From Erythrobacter insulae (GTDB taxonomy: Bacteria > Pseudomonadota > Alphaproteobacteria > Sphingomonadales > Sphingomonadaceae), in NCBI RefSeq assembly GCF_007004095.1, contig NZ_VHJK01000001.1:1306501-1370500 (forward strand): a stretch of DNA of 64,000 nt. Direction: 5' to 3'. The position numbers and the translations under genes were made by a program. The notes beneath the pieces are model-generated. The model was given only the letters and a program-made list of their open reading frames with translations, searched no databases and was not told the DNA's origin. Below are positions 25,411-34,372 of the stretch, one piece after another (position 1 is the stretch's first letter; the number at the start of each line of letters is the position of its first letter).

Positions 25411-26880
25411 GTGAAGCACTTATTTTGCCTGCTTGCGCTCTCGATAGCGCTTGTGTCCTGCGGACCGTCAAGCGGTTCCGGGCCGGTTGATGTCGCCATT
25501 GTCGGAGATACAGACAGCATCTTTCAACAAGGGGTAAGGCTGTCCTCCGCCGCGCAGCATGTCCGCGCTGCGTCGTTCGAGGGTTTGGTCGCGCTCGACC
25601 CGGCCGGACAGATTGTGCCTGCTATTGCGGAACGCTGGATCGTGACGGACGACGGGCGCAGCTATATCTTCCGGCTGCGCAACTCCGATTGGCCGGATGG
25701 CGATGCGATATCCGCCCGCGATGTCCAGATCATATTGAACGATATTATCGCCAGACTGGAAGGGACCTCGCTCGGTCTGGATCTGGCGAAGGTCGTTGAA
25801 GTCCGGGCCATGACTGGACGCGTTATCGAAGTGCAATTGTCCAGCCCGATGCCTGAATTCTTGCGCTTGCTTGCCCAACCCGAAATGGGATTTGTCAAAA
25901 ATGGTGGCGGCGCCGGACCGATGATTGCCTCCCGCGAGGAAAACGAGCCGTTTGTCAGGCTCAATGCGCTTCCGCCGGAGGCGCGCGGCTTTCCTCCGCG
26001 CGAAAACTGGGAAGAATTGGCGCGGGCCATTACGGTTCGCTCTTTGCCCGCAGAAGCAGCTGTTGAAGCCTTTGCCGAGGGTGAGATTGATCTGCTGCTG
26101 AACGGGCGGCTATCCAGTTTCCCTCTGGCGCAGCTTGGCCCTCTGTCGCGAGGCGCGGTTCAGGTTGATCCATCGCTTGGCCTATTCGGCCTTGCGGTGC
26201 GCAGTGATAGCGGGTTTTTGAGCGATCCGGCCCGCAGAGAAGCGTTATCGATGGCGATTGACCGGACAGCGTTGATTGAACCGTTCGGCTTGGGCGGTTG
26301 GCAACCAACGACGTGGATCATTCCGCCGGCGTTATTTGCTTCTTCGCCCTATCCGGAAACGCGCTGGAATGCGCTGTCTTTCGAGGACCGCCGAACGATC
26401 GCCGCGCAAAGGGTTTCTGCATGGACAAGCGCGGCCGGTGAGGCGGCAACTTTGCGCATTGGTTTGCCCGCTGGTCCGGGCAGCGATCTGTTGTTTGAGC
26501 AATTGGACGCGGCATGGACCGCGATCGGTGTGAATGTTGAAAAGGTCGCACCCGGAGCAGGGGCAGACCTCGAACTGCGCGATCGGCTGGCACGGTATTC
26601 CTCGCCGCGCTGGTTTCTCAACCAGTTTAATTGCGAGCTCGAAATCGGATTGTGCTCATCGCGAGCAGATGAATTGGTCCGCGAATCGCTGTCGCAAAAC
26701 GATCCTGTTCTTAAGGAACAATTGCTGGCGGAGGCTCATGCGCAGCTTATCGCGCAGGAAGTATTCATTCCCCTTGGTGCGCCGGTGCGGTGGGCATTGG
26801 TGCGCGGTGCAATTGACGCTTATCAGGCTAATCCGTGGGGCATTCACCCCTTGTTCCCGCTATCTCAACCTACCACATAA
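25411..26880 (+). CDS. ABC-type peptide/nickel-family substrate-binding lipoprotein
   Basis: A 489-residue solute-binding protein of family 5 (SBP_bac_5), the oligopeptide/nickel class. The lipobox LVSC at residues about 14-17 anchors it to a membrane. Family features include the N-terminal AERWIVTDDGRSYIFRLR, the GDAISARDV segment and LSMAIDRTAL. GTG 25411 gives the proper signal peptide (MKHLFCLLALSIAL); the frame open from 25384 does not improve it. No permease or ATPase genes lie nearby, so it is an orphan or works with distant partners. Confidence 0.87.
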   Translation: MKHLFCLLALSIALVSCGPSSGSGPVDVAIVGDTDSIFQQGVRLSSAAQHVRAASFEGLVALDPAGQIVPAIAERWIVTDDGRSYIFRLRNSDWPDGDAISARDVQIILNDIIARLEGTSLGLDLAKVVEVRAMTGRVIEVQLSSPMPEFLRLLAQPEMGFVKNGGGAGPMIASREENEPFVRLNALPPEARGFPPRENWEELARAITVRSLPAEAAVEAFAEGEIDLLLNGRLSSFPLAQLGPLSRGAVQVDPSLGLFGLAVRSDSGFLSDPARREALSMAIDRTALIEPFGLGGWQPTTWIIPPALFASSPYPETRWNALSFEDRRTIAAQRVSAWTSAAGEAATLRIGLPAGPGSDLLFEQLDAAWTAIGVNVEKVAPGAGADLELRDRLARYSSPRWFLNQFNCELEIGLCSSRADELVRESLSQNDPVLKEQLLAEAHAQLIAQEVFIPLGAPVRWALVRGAIDAYQANPWGIHPLFPLSQPTT

Positions 26881-26898
26881 CCCTGACAAGGAGATCGC

Positions 26899-27315
26899 AT
26901 GGAAAGCCCTGAACGCCCGCAAACGCTCAGTCTGCAATTGCCGACAGGCACCGATCCTGCATCAATCCGGGCGCGGGTCGAAGCGGTTGAATTGTTGCTG
27001 GAGCGCAGTTTTCGGATCCCCGGAGTGAACGTGCCAATCGGTCTTGATGCGATCATCGGTCTGGTCCCTGTGATCGGCGATTTTGTTACCACGGCGCTGG
27101 GCGCATATATCGTCTGGGAAGCGCGCAATCTTGGCCTCTCTAAATGGCACCTTACGCGGATGGGCGCGAACGTGGCGTTCGATACGGTGCTTGGCCTTGT
27201 TCCAATCGTTGGCGACGCAGCGGACTTTGTTTTCCGGTCGAACACCCGCAATTTGCGGATCATCAAGAAACATCTCGACAAACATCATCCCGAAACGCGG
27301 GTGATAGAGGGGTAG
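26899..27315 (+). CDS. DUF4112 family membrane protein
   Basis: A 138-residue protein of the DUF4112 family of unknown function. Two similar hydrophobic hairpins with the repeated pattern DAIIGLVPVIGDFVTT and DTVLGLVPIVGDAADF are its signature, pointing to a membrane-inserted, internally duplicated protein. ATG 26899 follows AAGGAG. It is 18 bp downstream of the substrate-binding lipoprotein gene and likely co-transcribed; kynA follows 35 bp later. Confidence 0.88.
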   Translation: MESPERPQTLSLQLPTGTDPASIRARVEAVELLLERSFRIPGVNVPIGLDAIIGLVPVIGDFVTTALGAYIVWEARNLGLSKWHLTRMGANVAFDTVLGLVPIVGDAADFVFRSNTRNLRIIKKHLDKHHPETRVIEG

Positions 27316-27350
27316 TTTGCCTCAGCGTGTCACGGCGCTAAAGCAGCGCA

Positions 27351-28142
27351 ATGGCAAACACCGTCACCTATTCGAGTTATCTCGATCTCGACAAGATTTT
27401 GGCAGCGCAGCACCTTGGATCGGGTGCGCATGACGAGATGCTGTTTATCGTGGTTCATCAGGCCAGTGAGCTGTGGCTTAAACTGTGCCTGCACGAACTG
27501 ACCGAAGCGCGCGATTGTGTGGAGCGTGATGATCTGCGCCCTGCTTTCAAAATGCTTGCCCGTGTCGCTCGCGCACAGCAGCAACTTATTCAAAGCTGGG
27601 ACGTGCTCAGCACAATGACCCCGCACGATTATTCAAAGATCAGGCCGCATCTTGGCGCATCGAGCGGGTTCCAGTCGCCGCAATACCGGATGATGGAATT
27701 CATGCTGGGCGGGCGCGATGAAAAGCATATCGGACTGCATCGGAAAACGGGCGATTGGGCCGATCGGCTTGCCCACGAAGTGACCCGCGACAGCTTGTAT
27801 GACAGCGCTATCCGGCTTCTTGCGCGGCGCGGATTTGCCATCGACTCTAGCGTGACAGAACGCGACCTGAGCGGGCCTTATCTCCACAACCCCAGCGTAG
27901 AGGCAGCATGGGCCGCCATCTATCGCGATCCGCAGCAATATTGGGATCTGTATGAGCTGGCTGAAAAGCTGGTTGACCTAGAATACCATTTTCAACGCTG
28001 GCGGTTTGGTCATCTTAAAACTGTTGAGCGGATTATCGGGTTCAAGCGCGGCACCGGCGGCACGCCGGGTGTTCCGTATCTCGAAGGTGTCTTGAAACAG
28101 GCATTCTTTCCCGAGCTGCTGAGTGTAAGGACCGCGATATGA
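27351..28142 (+). CDS. kynA: tryptophan 2,3-dioxygenase
   Basis: Haem enzyme opening the indole ring of L-tryptophan to N-formylkynurenine, 263 aa, cytoplasmic. Family landmarks are FIVVHQASELWLK near residues 32-44, GFQSPQYRMMEF, and the haem-binding His region WRFGHLKTVERIIGFKRGTGGT near the C-terminus. Its stop overlaps the kynB start (ATGA, 28139-28142). First enzyme of the kynurenine pathway encoded by this three-gene operon. Confidence 0.95.
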   Translation: MANTVTYSSYLDLDKILAAQHLGSGAHDEMLFIVVHQASELWLKLCLHELTEARDCVERDDLRPAFKMLARVARAQQQLIQSWDVLSTMTPHDYSKIRPHLGASSGFQSPQYRMMEFMLGGRDEKHIGLHRKTGDWADRLAHEVTRDSLYDSAIRLLARRGFAIDSSVTERDLSGPYLHNPSVEAAWAAIYRDPQQYWDLYELAEKLVDLEYHFQRWRFGHLKTVERIIGFKRGTGGTPGVPYLEGVLKQAFFPELLSVRTAI

Positions 28143-28768
28143 CCCGCCGGATCTGGGATATTTCCCAAAAACTGCACCCCGCTCTGCCGGTTTGGCCTGG
28201 CGACACCGCGTTTGCGCACCAACGCACATGGCAGATGGAAGCGGGCTCTCCTGTCAATGTTTCGGCAGTGACAATGTCCACGCACACCGGTGCCCACGCC
28301 GATGCGCCGCTGCATTATTCGCAAACCGCGCCTGACATCGCCGAGGTCGCTCTTGATCCGTATCTGGGTGAGTGTCTGGTGATTGATGCGCGCGGGGTTG
28401 GCGCGGAAATCGAAGTGGGCGATCTGCCGCATCTGCATGGTGCAGACCGCGTCTTGTTCCGCACTTTCGAAAAGTTTCCGCACGATGTCTGGGATGATGA
28501 CACCGCTGCTATTGCGCCTGAAACGATTGAATGGCTGGCGCTGCAGGGGGTCAGGCTGGTCGGGCTGGATGGCCCTTCGATCGATCCGCAATCCTCCAAA
28601 GAAATGCTCGCGCACAAAGCCGTTCTGAAACATGACATGCGTGTACTCGAAGGCTTGGTCCTCGATGATGTGCCAGAGGGGCGGTATGAACTGATCGCGC
28701 TTCCTCTTGCTATAATGGGGGGTGATGCGTCCCCCGTCCGCGCGATTTTGAGGGATCTGGCATCATGA
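28139..28768 (+). CDS. kynB: arylformamidase (kynurenine formamidase)
   Basis: Metal-dependent hydrolase converting N-formylkynurenine to kynurenine, 209 aa. The cyclase-family metal motif STHTGAHADAPLHY (His49, His53, Asp55, His59) is intact, as is the C-terminal HKAVLKHDMRVLEGLVL. It is coupled at both ends by ATGA overlaps to kynA and kynU. Confidence 0.95.
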   Translation: MTRRIWDISQKLHPALPVWPGDTAFAHQRTWQMEAGSPVNVSAVTMSTHTGAHADAPLHYSQTAPDIAEVALDPYLGECLVIDARGVGAEIEVGDLPHLHGADRVLFRTFEKFPHDVWDDDTAAIAPETIEWLALQGVRLVGLDGPSIDPQSSKEMLAHKAVLKHDMRVLEGLVLDDVPEGRYELIALPLAIMGGDASPVRAILRDLAS

Positions 28769-29982
28769 TGACGCGCGCATTTGAGCTCGATGCATCCGAC
28801 CCGCTTAGCGATTACCGACAGCGCTTCACGCTGCCTGATGGCGTCATTTACCTTGATGGAAACTCGCTTGGCGCGCTGCCCACAGCCACGCCGGCTGCAA
28901 TGGCGCGCGTGGTGGAGAATGAATGGGGCGAAGGTCTTATTCGGAGCTGGAACGATGCCGACTGGTTTGAAATGGGCGGACGCATCGGCGCGAAAATCGC
29001 ACCTTTGATTGGCGCACAACCGGATGAGGTGATCGCCTGTGACACGGTTAGCGTGAACCTGTTCAAACTGATTTCGGCAGCGCTCGCCATGCGTCCCGGT
29101 CGCAAGGTCATTCTGTCTGAACCGGGCAATTTCCCGACCGATATCTATATGATCGAAGGGTTGGAGCGTCAGGGCCTCGCCGTCCAGCGGCTGGCCTCGC
29201 GCGGCCGGATTACGGAGGCGCTGGACGATGATGTCGCGCTGTTGATGTTGACCCATGCGCATTACAAGACAGGCGAGCTGTTTGACATGGCCGCAATGAC
29301 GAAAGCCGCGCATGATGCGGGCGCTTTGGTGCTTTGGGATTTGTCGCACAGCACGGGCGCAATGCCGGTCGATTTGAACGGCGTTGACGCGGATTTTGCG
29401 ACGGGCTGCGGATACAAATATCTATGCGGAGGGCCCGGAGCGCCTGCTTTTGCCTATGTCGCAGAGCGGCATCATGCGGGTCTGGCACAGCCGCTTACCG
29501 GGTGGTTTGGACATGCGCGTCCCTTTGCCTTTTCCGACGAATACGAGGCCGCCCCCGGCATAGAGCAATTGCAATGTGGTACCTCGCCGATTCTGGGGCT
29601 TGCCGCTTTGGAGGTGGGTGTCGATCTGATCGCGGAGATCGGTGTGGACCGGCTTTATGCCAAGTCTCAGGCGCTTTCCGAGTTCTTCCTCGAATGTATG
29701 GCCGCGCACGGTATGAGCCTCGAGCTTGTCAGCCCGTCTCAAAGCGATGAGAGAGGCAGCCAGCTCAGCTTTCGCCACGAGAATGCCTATGGCCTGTGCC
29801 AAGCATTGATCGCGCGCGGCGTAATCGGCGATTTCCGCGACCCTGATATTTTGCGCCTTGGTTTTGCGCCTGCTTATCTGCGGTTTGAAGACATGGCCGA
29901 AGCCGCGCGGCATCTGGCTGAGGTGTTTGCAGGCGAGGAATGGCGACGCGAAGAGTTTAACCGGCGCGCTGCGGTGACTTAA
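28765..29982 (+). CDS. kynU: kynureninase
   Basis: PLP enzyme cleaving kynurenine to anthranilate and alanine, 405 aa. Visible are YLDGNSLGALP at the N-terminus, LWDLSHSTGAMPVDL, and the PLP lysine in GCGYKYLCGGPGAPAF. The start is the ATG within the kynB stop (ATGATG; the second ATG at 28768 is possible). No kynurenine 3-monooxygenase is in the operon, so the local pathway ends at anthranilate. Confidence 0.95.
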   Translation: MMTRAFELDASDPLSDYRQRFTLPDGVIYLDGNSLGALPTATPAAMARVVENEWGEGLIRSWNDADWFEMGGRIGAKIAPLIGAQPDEVIACDTVSVNLFKLISAALAMRPGRKVILSEPGNFPTDIYMIEGLERQGLAVQRLASRGRITEALDDDVALLMLTHAHYKTGELFDMAAMTKAAHDAGALVLWDLSHSTGAMPVDLNGVDADFATGCGYKYLCGGPGAPAFAYVAERHHAGLAQPLTGWFGHARPFAFSDEYEAAPGIEQLQCGTSPILGLAALEVGVDLIAEIGVDRLYAKSQALSEFFLECMAAHGMSLELVSPSQSDERGSQLSFRHENAYGLCQALIARGVIGDFRDPDILRLGFAPAYLRFEDMAEAARHLAEVFAGEEWRREEFNRRAAVT

Positions 29983-29985
29983 CCT

Positions 29986-30429
29986 TTAATCATCAAAGTC
30001 ATTGGTCAGATGGATCGTCCAGAACCGTTCCATATGAAGATAAGTCATCGAAGCGGTCCAGGTGACCATGACCAGACCATTGAGCGCTTCCAATCCGCTC
30101 AACAAGCGGATTTCGCCAGTTGGATAGATGTCTCCGATACCGAGCGTCGTATAGCTGGTTAGCGAGAAATAGAATGCATCATTGAGCGCGCCTGAATCGG
30201 GCCCTGCAATCGTTCCGACCGCAAACACATTCTCGAGCAGCAGATAACCCCCCGCATAAAGCGTTACGTGCAGCACATGAGAGAGGATCGCAGCCGAAAG
30301 CATCATCCAGAGACGCACCCTTGGATTAACTTCAAGGTCGTTTGCGCCGAGCGAGGTGTGCCGCAAAATCTCATAATGGATGAGAATGGTTGCGGCGATC
30401 AGCAAGGCTGCAAGTACGAGCGTAGTCAT
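29986..30429 (-). CDS. two-TM ion channel (K+ channel pore family)
   Basis: A 147-residue membrane protein with hydrophobic segments at about 3-22, 40-65 and 110-130 and a pore loop between the last two carrying the selectivity-filter sequence TLGIGD. It belongs to the Ion_trans_2 (Kef-type potassium channel) family, without a cytoplasmic sensing domain. Its gene is convergent with kynU, 3 bp apart. Confidence 0.88.
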   Translation of the reverse strand: MTTLVLAALLIAATILIHYEILRHTSLGANDLEVNPRVRLWMMLSAAILSHVLHVTLYAGGYLLLENVFAVGTIAGPDSGALNDAFYFSLTSYTTLGIGDIYPTGEIRLLSGLEALNGLVMVTWTASMTYLHMERFWTIHLTNDFDD

Positions 30430-30489
30430 TTGAATAAACTTGAACCGATCTGTGCCCGGGTCAAGCGGCCATTATCGGCAGGTTCCGGC

Positions 30490-31152
30490 TTACGCTTCCA
30501 GCTCGATGTCCCAATACAGCCAGTCGCGCCATGTTTCGTGGAGGTAATTTGGCGGGAATTGTTTGCCGAATTGCTGCAATTGCCAAGTGGTCGGGCGAAT
30601 TGGTTTCATCTGCACAGGCATGGCGGCCTGTTTCGGCGTGCGGCCGCCCTTTTTCATATTGCACGGAGCGCAAGCGGTGATGATGTTCTCCCACGTGGTT
30701 TTTCCGCCGAGACGGCGCGGGATCACGTGATCGAATGTCAATGTGTTGCCGCCGCCGCTGCCGCTGCCGCAATACTGACATTCAAATTTGTCACGCAGAA
30801 ACACGTTGAAGCGGGTGAACGCGGGAAATTCGCTTTGCTTTACATATTGGCGAAGCGCGATGACGCTCGGGATTTTCATGTCGAGGCTGGGCGAATGAAC
30901 CTCACGGTCATAGCTCGCAACGATATCGACCCGGTCGAGGAACACGGCTTTGATTGCAGTTTGCCACGGCCATAGGCTGAGCGGATAGTAGGATAGCGGA
31001 GTGTAATCCGCATTGAGCACCAGCGCAGGACAACCGGCAAGGTTGCGCGATGGATCTTCCTGAGCGCTGCGGAACTTTGCCGCTGTTTCGATCAGTTCGC
31101 TTTTGAACACGCCTTGCGTTCCTCCCTGATTGGTTTGAACATGGCTTGGCAT
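30490..31152 (-). CDS. HNH endonuclease
   Basis: A 220-residue protein with a zinc-bound HNH nuclease domain in the middle: CQYCGS, the catalytic FDHVIPRRLGG, TWENIITAC, and CAPCNMKKG. The N-terminal VLNADYTPLSYYPLSLWPWQTAIKAVFLDRV is the mark of the broadly conserved chromosomal HNH family, which is not tied to a mobile element. ATG 31152 overlaps nothing and faces gluQRS divergently. Its cellular target is not known. Confidence 0.9.
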   Translation of the reverse strand: MPSHVQTNQGGTQGVFKSELIETAAKFRSAQEDPSRNLAGCPALVLNADYTPLSYYPLSLWPWQTAIKAVFLDRVDIVASYDREVHSPSLDMKIPSVIALRQYVKQSEFPAFTRFNVFLRDKFECQYCGSGSGGGNTLTFDHVIPRRLGGKTTWENIITACAPCNMKKGGRTPKQAAMPVQMKPIRPTTWQLQQFGKQFPPNYLHETWRDWLYWDIELEA

Positions 31153-31252
31153 GGCCGTGAGTCAAAGCCACGGCAGTGCGTATATCCACAGGGAAAATCT
31201 GCTTATCACAAGTGGATGGCGCCGGAAACGCCGCTGTGGCAAAGCGGTTCGG

Positions 31253-32071
31253 GTGAAAACCGTCACCCGCTTTGCCCCGAGCCCCAATGGCAATTTGCAT
31301 ATGGGCCATGCCTATTCGGCGATTTATGCGCATGATCTGGCGCGGGATGCAGCAGGGCAATTTCTGCTCCGGATCGAGGATATTGACGGTCCGCGTTCGC
31401 GCCCGGAATTCATCGATGAATTCCGCCGCGACCTTGAATGGCTGGGGCTGGAATGGGACGAGGTGCCCGCGCAATCGACCCGCATCGACAGCTATAATGA
31501 AGCGGCCGCCAAACTGGAGGCGGGCGGGTGGCTGTATCGCTGCAGCTGCACCCGAAAACAGATCGACGCATTGGAGCCGCGGCGAGGGGCGGACGGGCTG
31601 AGCTATCCCGGATCTTGCCGTAACACCCCGCATCCGGCGGACGAACCCGCTGCGCTAAGGCTGGATGTCGAAAAAGCCATGGATTCGCTGGGCGAGCTGG
31701 TCTGGACCGATGAGGTTGCCGGATCGGTGGTGGCTGATCCCCGCGAATTTGGCGATGTGGTGATTGTACGCAAAGATTTGCCGGCAAGCTATCATCTGGC
31801 CGCGACGCTTGATGATGCCGCAGACGGTGTAACGGTTGTGACGCGCGGTAAAGACCTATTCGCGGCGACCCATGTGCACCGGATATTGCAGGAATTGCTC
31901 GAATTGCCGGTGCCGCATTGGCATCATCACCGATTGCTAATGGATGATGACGGGCAAAAGCTGGCGAAGCGGCGCGGCTCGCCCGCTCTCAAAGACCGGC
32001 GCGAAGCGGGTGAAGACGGTTTGGCGCTTGCCGAGCAATTGCGATTGCAGAAAAATCGATCTGGAACTTAG
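31253..32071 (+). CDS. gluQRS: glutamyl-queuosine tRNA(Asp) synthetase
   Basis: Truncated glutamyl-tRNA synthetase paralogue that attaches glutamate to queuosine of tRNA(Asp), 272 aa, lacking the anticodon-binding domain. The HIGH motif appears as HMGH in FAPSPNGNLHMGHAYS (residues 6-21) and the KMSKS equivalent as KLAKR. The zinc cysteines are CSC and the later GSC. The start is GTG 31253, which places the HIGH motif as expected; the longer open frame to 31151 has no homology-like content. It fits with queC in this window. Confidence 0.9.
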   Translation: MKTVTRFAPSPNGNLHMGHAYSAIYAHDLARDAAGQFLLRIEDIDGPRSRPEFIDEFRRDLEWLGLEWDEVPAQSTRIDSYNEAAAKLEAGGWLYRCSCTRKQIDALEPRRGADGLSYPGSCRNTPHPADEPAALRLDVEKAMDSLGELVWTDEVAGSVVADPREFGDVVIVRKDLPASYHLAATLDDAADGVTVVTRGKDLFAATHVHRILQELLELPVPHWHHHRLLMDDDGQKLAKRRGSPALKDRREAGEDGLALAEQLRLQKNRSGT

Positions 32072-32095
32072 CGCGCAGGTGCCCATTTAATCGGT

Positions 32096-32326
32096 ATGAA
32101 CTATTTTCTTATCGCTGTGCTCGTGGTGCTGTGCATCATGGTGATCGTCTCGCTAGTGCGCGGGGTGGTTGCATTTCTCCAAACCACTAAAATCGACCTT
32201 GAGACAGGTGAGGGCGAAACCGCGACCGACATGCAGCTCTTGCAAAACAAAGCCATGTTCGCGCGGATCAAGTATCAGGCGCTGGCCATTGCAGTCGTTG
32301 CCATCATGCTCGCTGTGGCGCGCTGA
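32096..32326 (+). CDS. HIG1-domain (twin transmembrane) protein
   Basis: A 76-residue inner membrane protein with two hydrophobic segments (about 3-28 and 55-75) joined by a soluble loop containing QNKAMFARIKYQ, the HIG1 signature. In mitochondria the domain is a cytochrome oxidase assembly/stability factor; bacterial members are unassigned. It precedes the adenosyltransferase gene by 8 bp. Confidence 0.87.
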   Translation: MNYFLIAVLVVLCIMVIVSLVRGVVAFLQTTKIDLETGEGETATDMQLLQNKAMFARIKYQALAIAVVAIMLAVAR

Positions 32327-32334
32327 GTCGCCTG

Positions 32335-32910
32335 ATGGTCAAGCTCAACAAGATATACACGCGCACCGGCGATGATGGCACAACGGGCCTCGTTGATGGA
32401 TCGCGCTGTCCCAAACATTCGGCCCGGATCGCCGCCATTGGCGAGGTTGATCTGGCCAATAGCGTTATTGGTCAGGCCATCTGCGCCATCACAGACGAGG
32501 CGCAGCGCGCCGTATTGACGCGGGTTCAGAACGATCTGTTCGATCTGGGTGCCGACCTTGCGACACCTTCCGGGGATGGCGATTTTGCGCCGTCTGAAAT
32601 GGTTTTGCGAATGGTGCCCGATCAGGCGACATGGATCGAAGAGCAGATAGATGGTTTCAATCACCGGCTCGAACCGCTGACCAGCTTTGTCTTGCCCGGT
32701 GGCAGCGAAGCAGCGGCGCGCGTGCATGTCGCGCGGGCGACTGCGCGGTCCGCCGAACGTGCGGTGACCGCGATGGCAGCGGAGACCCCGGTTAATCCCG
32801 CAGCGGCGGCGTATATCAATCGTCTGTCCGATCTTTTGTTTGTGCTGGCCCGCGTCTTGAATGACGATGGCAGGGTCGATGTGAAGTGGGTGCCAGGCGC
32901 CAACCGCTAA
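32335..32910 (+). CDS. cob(I)yrinic acid a,c-diamide adenosyltransferase, PduO type
   Basis: A 191-residue trimeric adenosyltransferase converting cob(I)alamin to adenosylcobalamin using ATP. The N-terminal ATP-binding TRTGDDGTTGLVDG (residues 9-22) and the later SFVLPGGSEAAARVHVARATARSAER with Arg pair are diagnostic. No cobalamin synthesis genes are near, so it probably processes imported B12. A 95-bp gap separates it from the 3-hydroxybutyryl-CoA dehydrogenase gene. Confidence 0.92.
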   Translation: MVKLNKIYTRTGDDGTTGLVDGSRCPKHSARIAAIGEVDLANSVIGQAICAITDEAQRAVLTRVQNDLFDLGADLATPSGDGDFAPSEMVLRMVPDQATWIEEQIDGFNHRLEPLTSFVLPGGSEAAARVHVARATARSAERAVTAMAAETPVNPAAAAYINRLSDLLFVLARVLNDDGRVDVKWVPGANR

Positions 32911-33005
32911 AACTGTCCGCTGGTATTTGCCTGTATCCGCCGCTAACAGGCGCGAAGATACAAATTGCTGCACTTGCGAAGTGCACCGGGCAAAGGAATA
33001 AGACC

Positions 33006-33875
33006 ATGCGGAATATCGCTGTAATCGGTGCCGGCCAGATGGGGACGGGCATTGCCCAAACTGTCGCTCAAAATGGCATGAACGTGATGCTATCGGATGT
33101 TGACCTTGCGCGTGCCGAAGCGGGCAAAGCCGTGATCGAAAAAGCGCTTGTGAAACTGGTCGGGCGCGGAAAAATCGAAGCCGATGCCGCTGAAACGGTG
33201 CTCACCAAGATAACGCCAGTCGCCGATTATGCGCCGATGGCAGACGCAGATATCATTATCGAAGCCGCTACCGAGCGGGAAGAGATCAAGAACGCGATTT
33301 TTGAAAGCGTCGGCAAAGTGCTTTCCGCAGATGCCGTGATGGCATCCAACACCAGCTCGATCCCGATCACCCGCATGGCGAACCATTCGCCTGACCCCGC
33401 GCGCTTTATCGGTCTGCACTTCTTCAATCCGGTCCCGGTCATGGGTCTGATCGAAGTCATCCCTGGCCTTGCCACATCGCAAAACACGACCGACCGCATA
33501 ACCGCTTTTGCCGAAGGATTGGGCAAGCAAGTTGTGCTGAGCCAGGACGAACCGGGATTTGTGGTCAATCGCATCCTTCTGCCGATGATTAACGAAGCGG
33601 TGTTCGTGCTTGGCCAGTCAACCGCAGGGATTGCGGATATCGATAAAGGCTGCCGGCTTGGCCTGAATCACCCGATGGGGGCTTTGGAACTTGCAGACTT
33701 TGTAGGGCTGGATACGTGCCTCGATATTATCAACGTGCTGTATAAGACAACGCGGGATACCAAATATCGACCCGCGCCGTTGTTGGTGAAATATGTCGAA
33801 GCGGGCTGGCTTGGGCGCAAAACGGGACGCGGGTTCTACGATTATACTGGGGAAGTACCGGTCCCCACCCGGTAA
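33006..33875 (+). CDS. 3-hydroxybutyryl-CoA dehydrogenase
   Basis: NAD(P)-dependent dehydrogenase of 289 aa acting on short-chain 3-hydroxyacyl-CoA (beta-oxidation/acetoacetyl-CoA interconversion). The Rossmann motif GAGQMG (residues 8-13), SNTSS, the catalytic GLHFFNPVPVM histidine and the C-terminal GLDTCLDI and GRKTGRGFYDY are present. ATG 33006 follows AAAGGAA; the longer frame from 32886 overlaps the adenosyltransferase gene and is rejected. Its product could feed the CoA-transferase operon seen at 58-61 kb (inference). Confidence 0.93.
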   Translation: MRNIAVIGAGQMGTGIAQTVAQNGMNVMLSDVDLARAEAGKAVIEKALVKLVGRGKIEADAAETVLTKITPVADYAPMADADIIIEAATEREEIKNAIFESVGKVLSADAVMASNTSSIPITRMANHSPDPARFIGLHFFNPVPVMGLIEVIPGLATSQNTTDRITAFAEGLGKQVVLSQDEPGFVVNRILLPMINEAVFVLGQSTAGIADIDKGCRLGLNHPMGALELADFVGLDTCLDIINVLYKTTRDTKYRPAPLLVKYVEAGWLGRKTGRGFYDYTGEVPVPTR

Positions 33876-33899
33876 ATCGGGTGAGTATGCGCGAAGAGA

Positions 33900-34346
33900 T
33901 TATTCGTCGTCTTCGCCGTCTTTTTCACTGCCTGCCCATCCGCCAAAGCTGGCTTCTCCGTCACCTTTATCCTGATCGCTCAGATAGGCGTCTTTCTTCT
34001 CTCCGCTGGCGTCAAAGCCGCCGAAAACTTCCGGTGTCGGGTCAAACCCCTGCGCATCATCGATCAGCTCGTCATCAGTGGCAAAACGCATGATGACGTC
34101 TTCTGTCTCGGGGGATGCCGGTTTGCTGCGCTTTGCGGGTGTACCGATTGTGTCTTGTTCCGGGCCAAGATCACCGAATTTACGCCCGGCAGCCCGATCC
34201 TGCGCTGTTTCACCGTCGCCGAATGTCTCGACAGTTTTGTGCAAGGTCCCCGGATCATCCTCGGTCCCGACAAACAACGCGACACTCACCAATGTGATGC
34301 CGACATAGGCGAGAGCCGCCTTGGGATTCTGAAACAAAGCCTTCAT
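33900..34346 (-). CDS. hypothetical membrane-anchored acidic protein
   Basis: A 148-residue protein not recognised. One N-terminal hydrophobic segment (about residues 9-27, ALAYVGITLVSVALFVG) is followed by about 120 residues that are highly acidic and probably disordered, ending in a run of Asp/Glu. It lies 26 bp after mutS on the same strand and may be co-transcribed with it. No function can be inferred. Confidence 0.7.
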   Translation of the reverse strand: MKALFQNPKAALAYVGITLVSVALFVGTEDDPGTLHKTVETFGDGETAQDRAAGRKFGDLGPEQDTIGTPAKRSKPASPETEDVIMRFATDDELIDDAQGFDPTPEVFGGFDASGEKKDAYLSDQDKGDGEASFGGWAGSEKDGEDDE

Positions 34347-34372
34347 AGCGTTACGGCAATAAGGCCAAGATA

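Noticed and set aside
28315-29349. Long minus-strand open frame (344 codons) opposite kynB/kynU
   Set aside because: Antisense shadow of two well-supported genes; low-complexity basic translation and no homology-like motifs.
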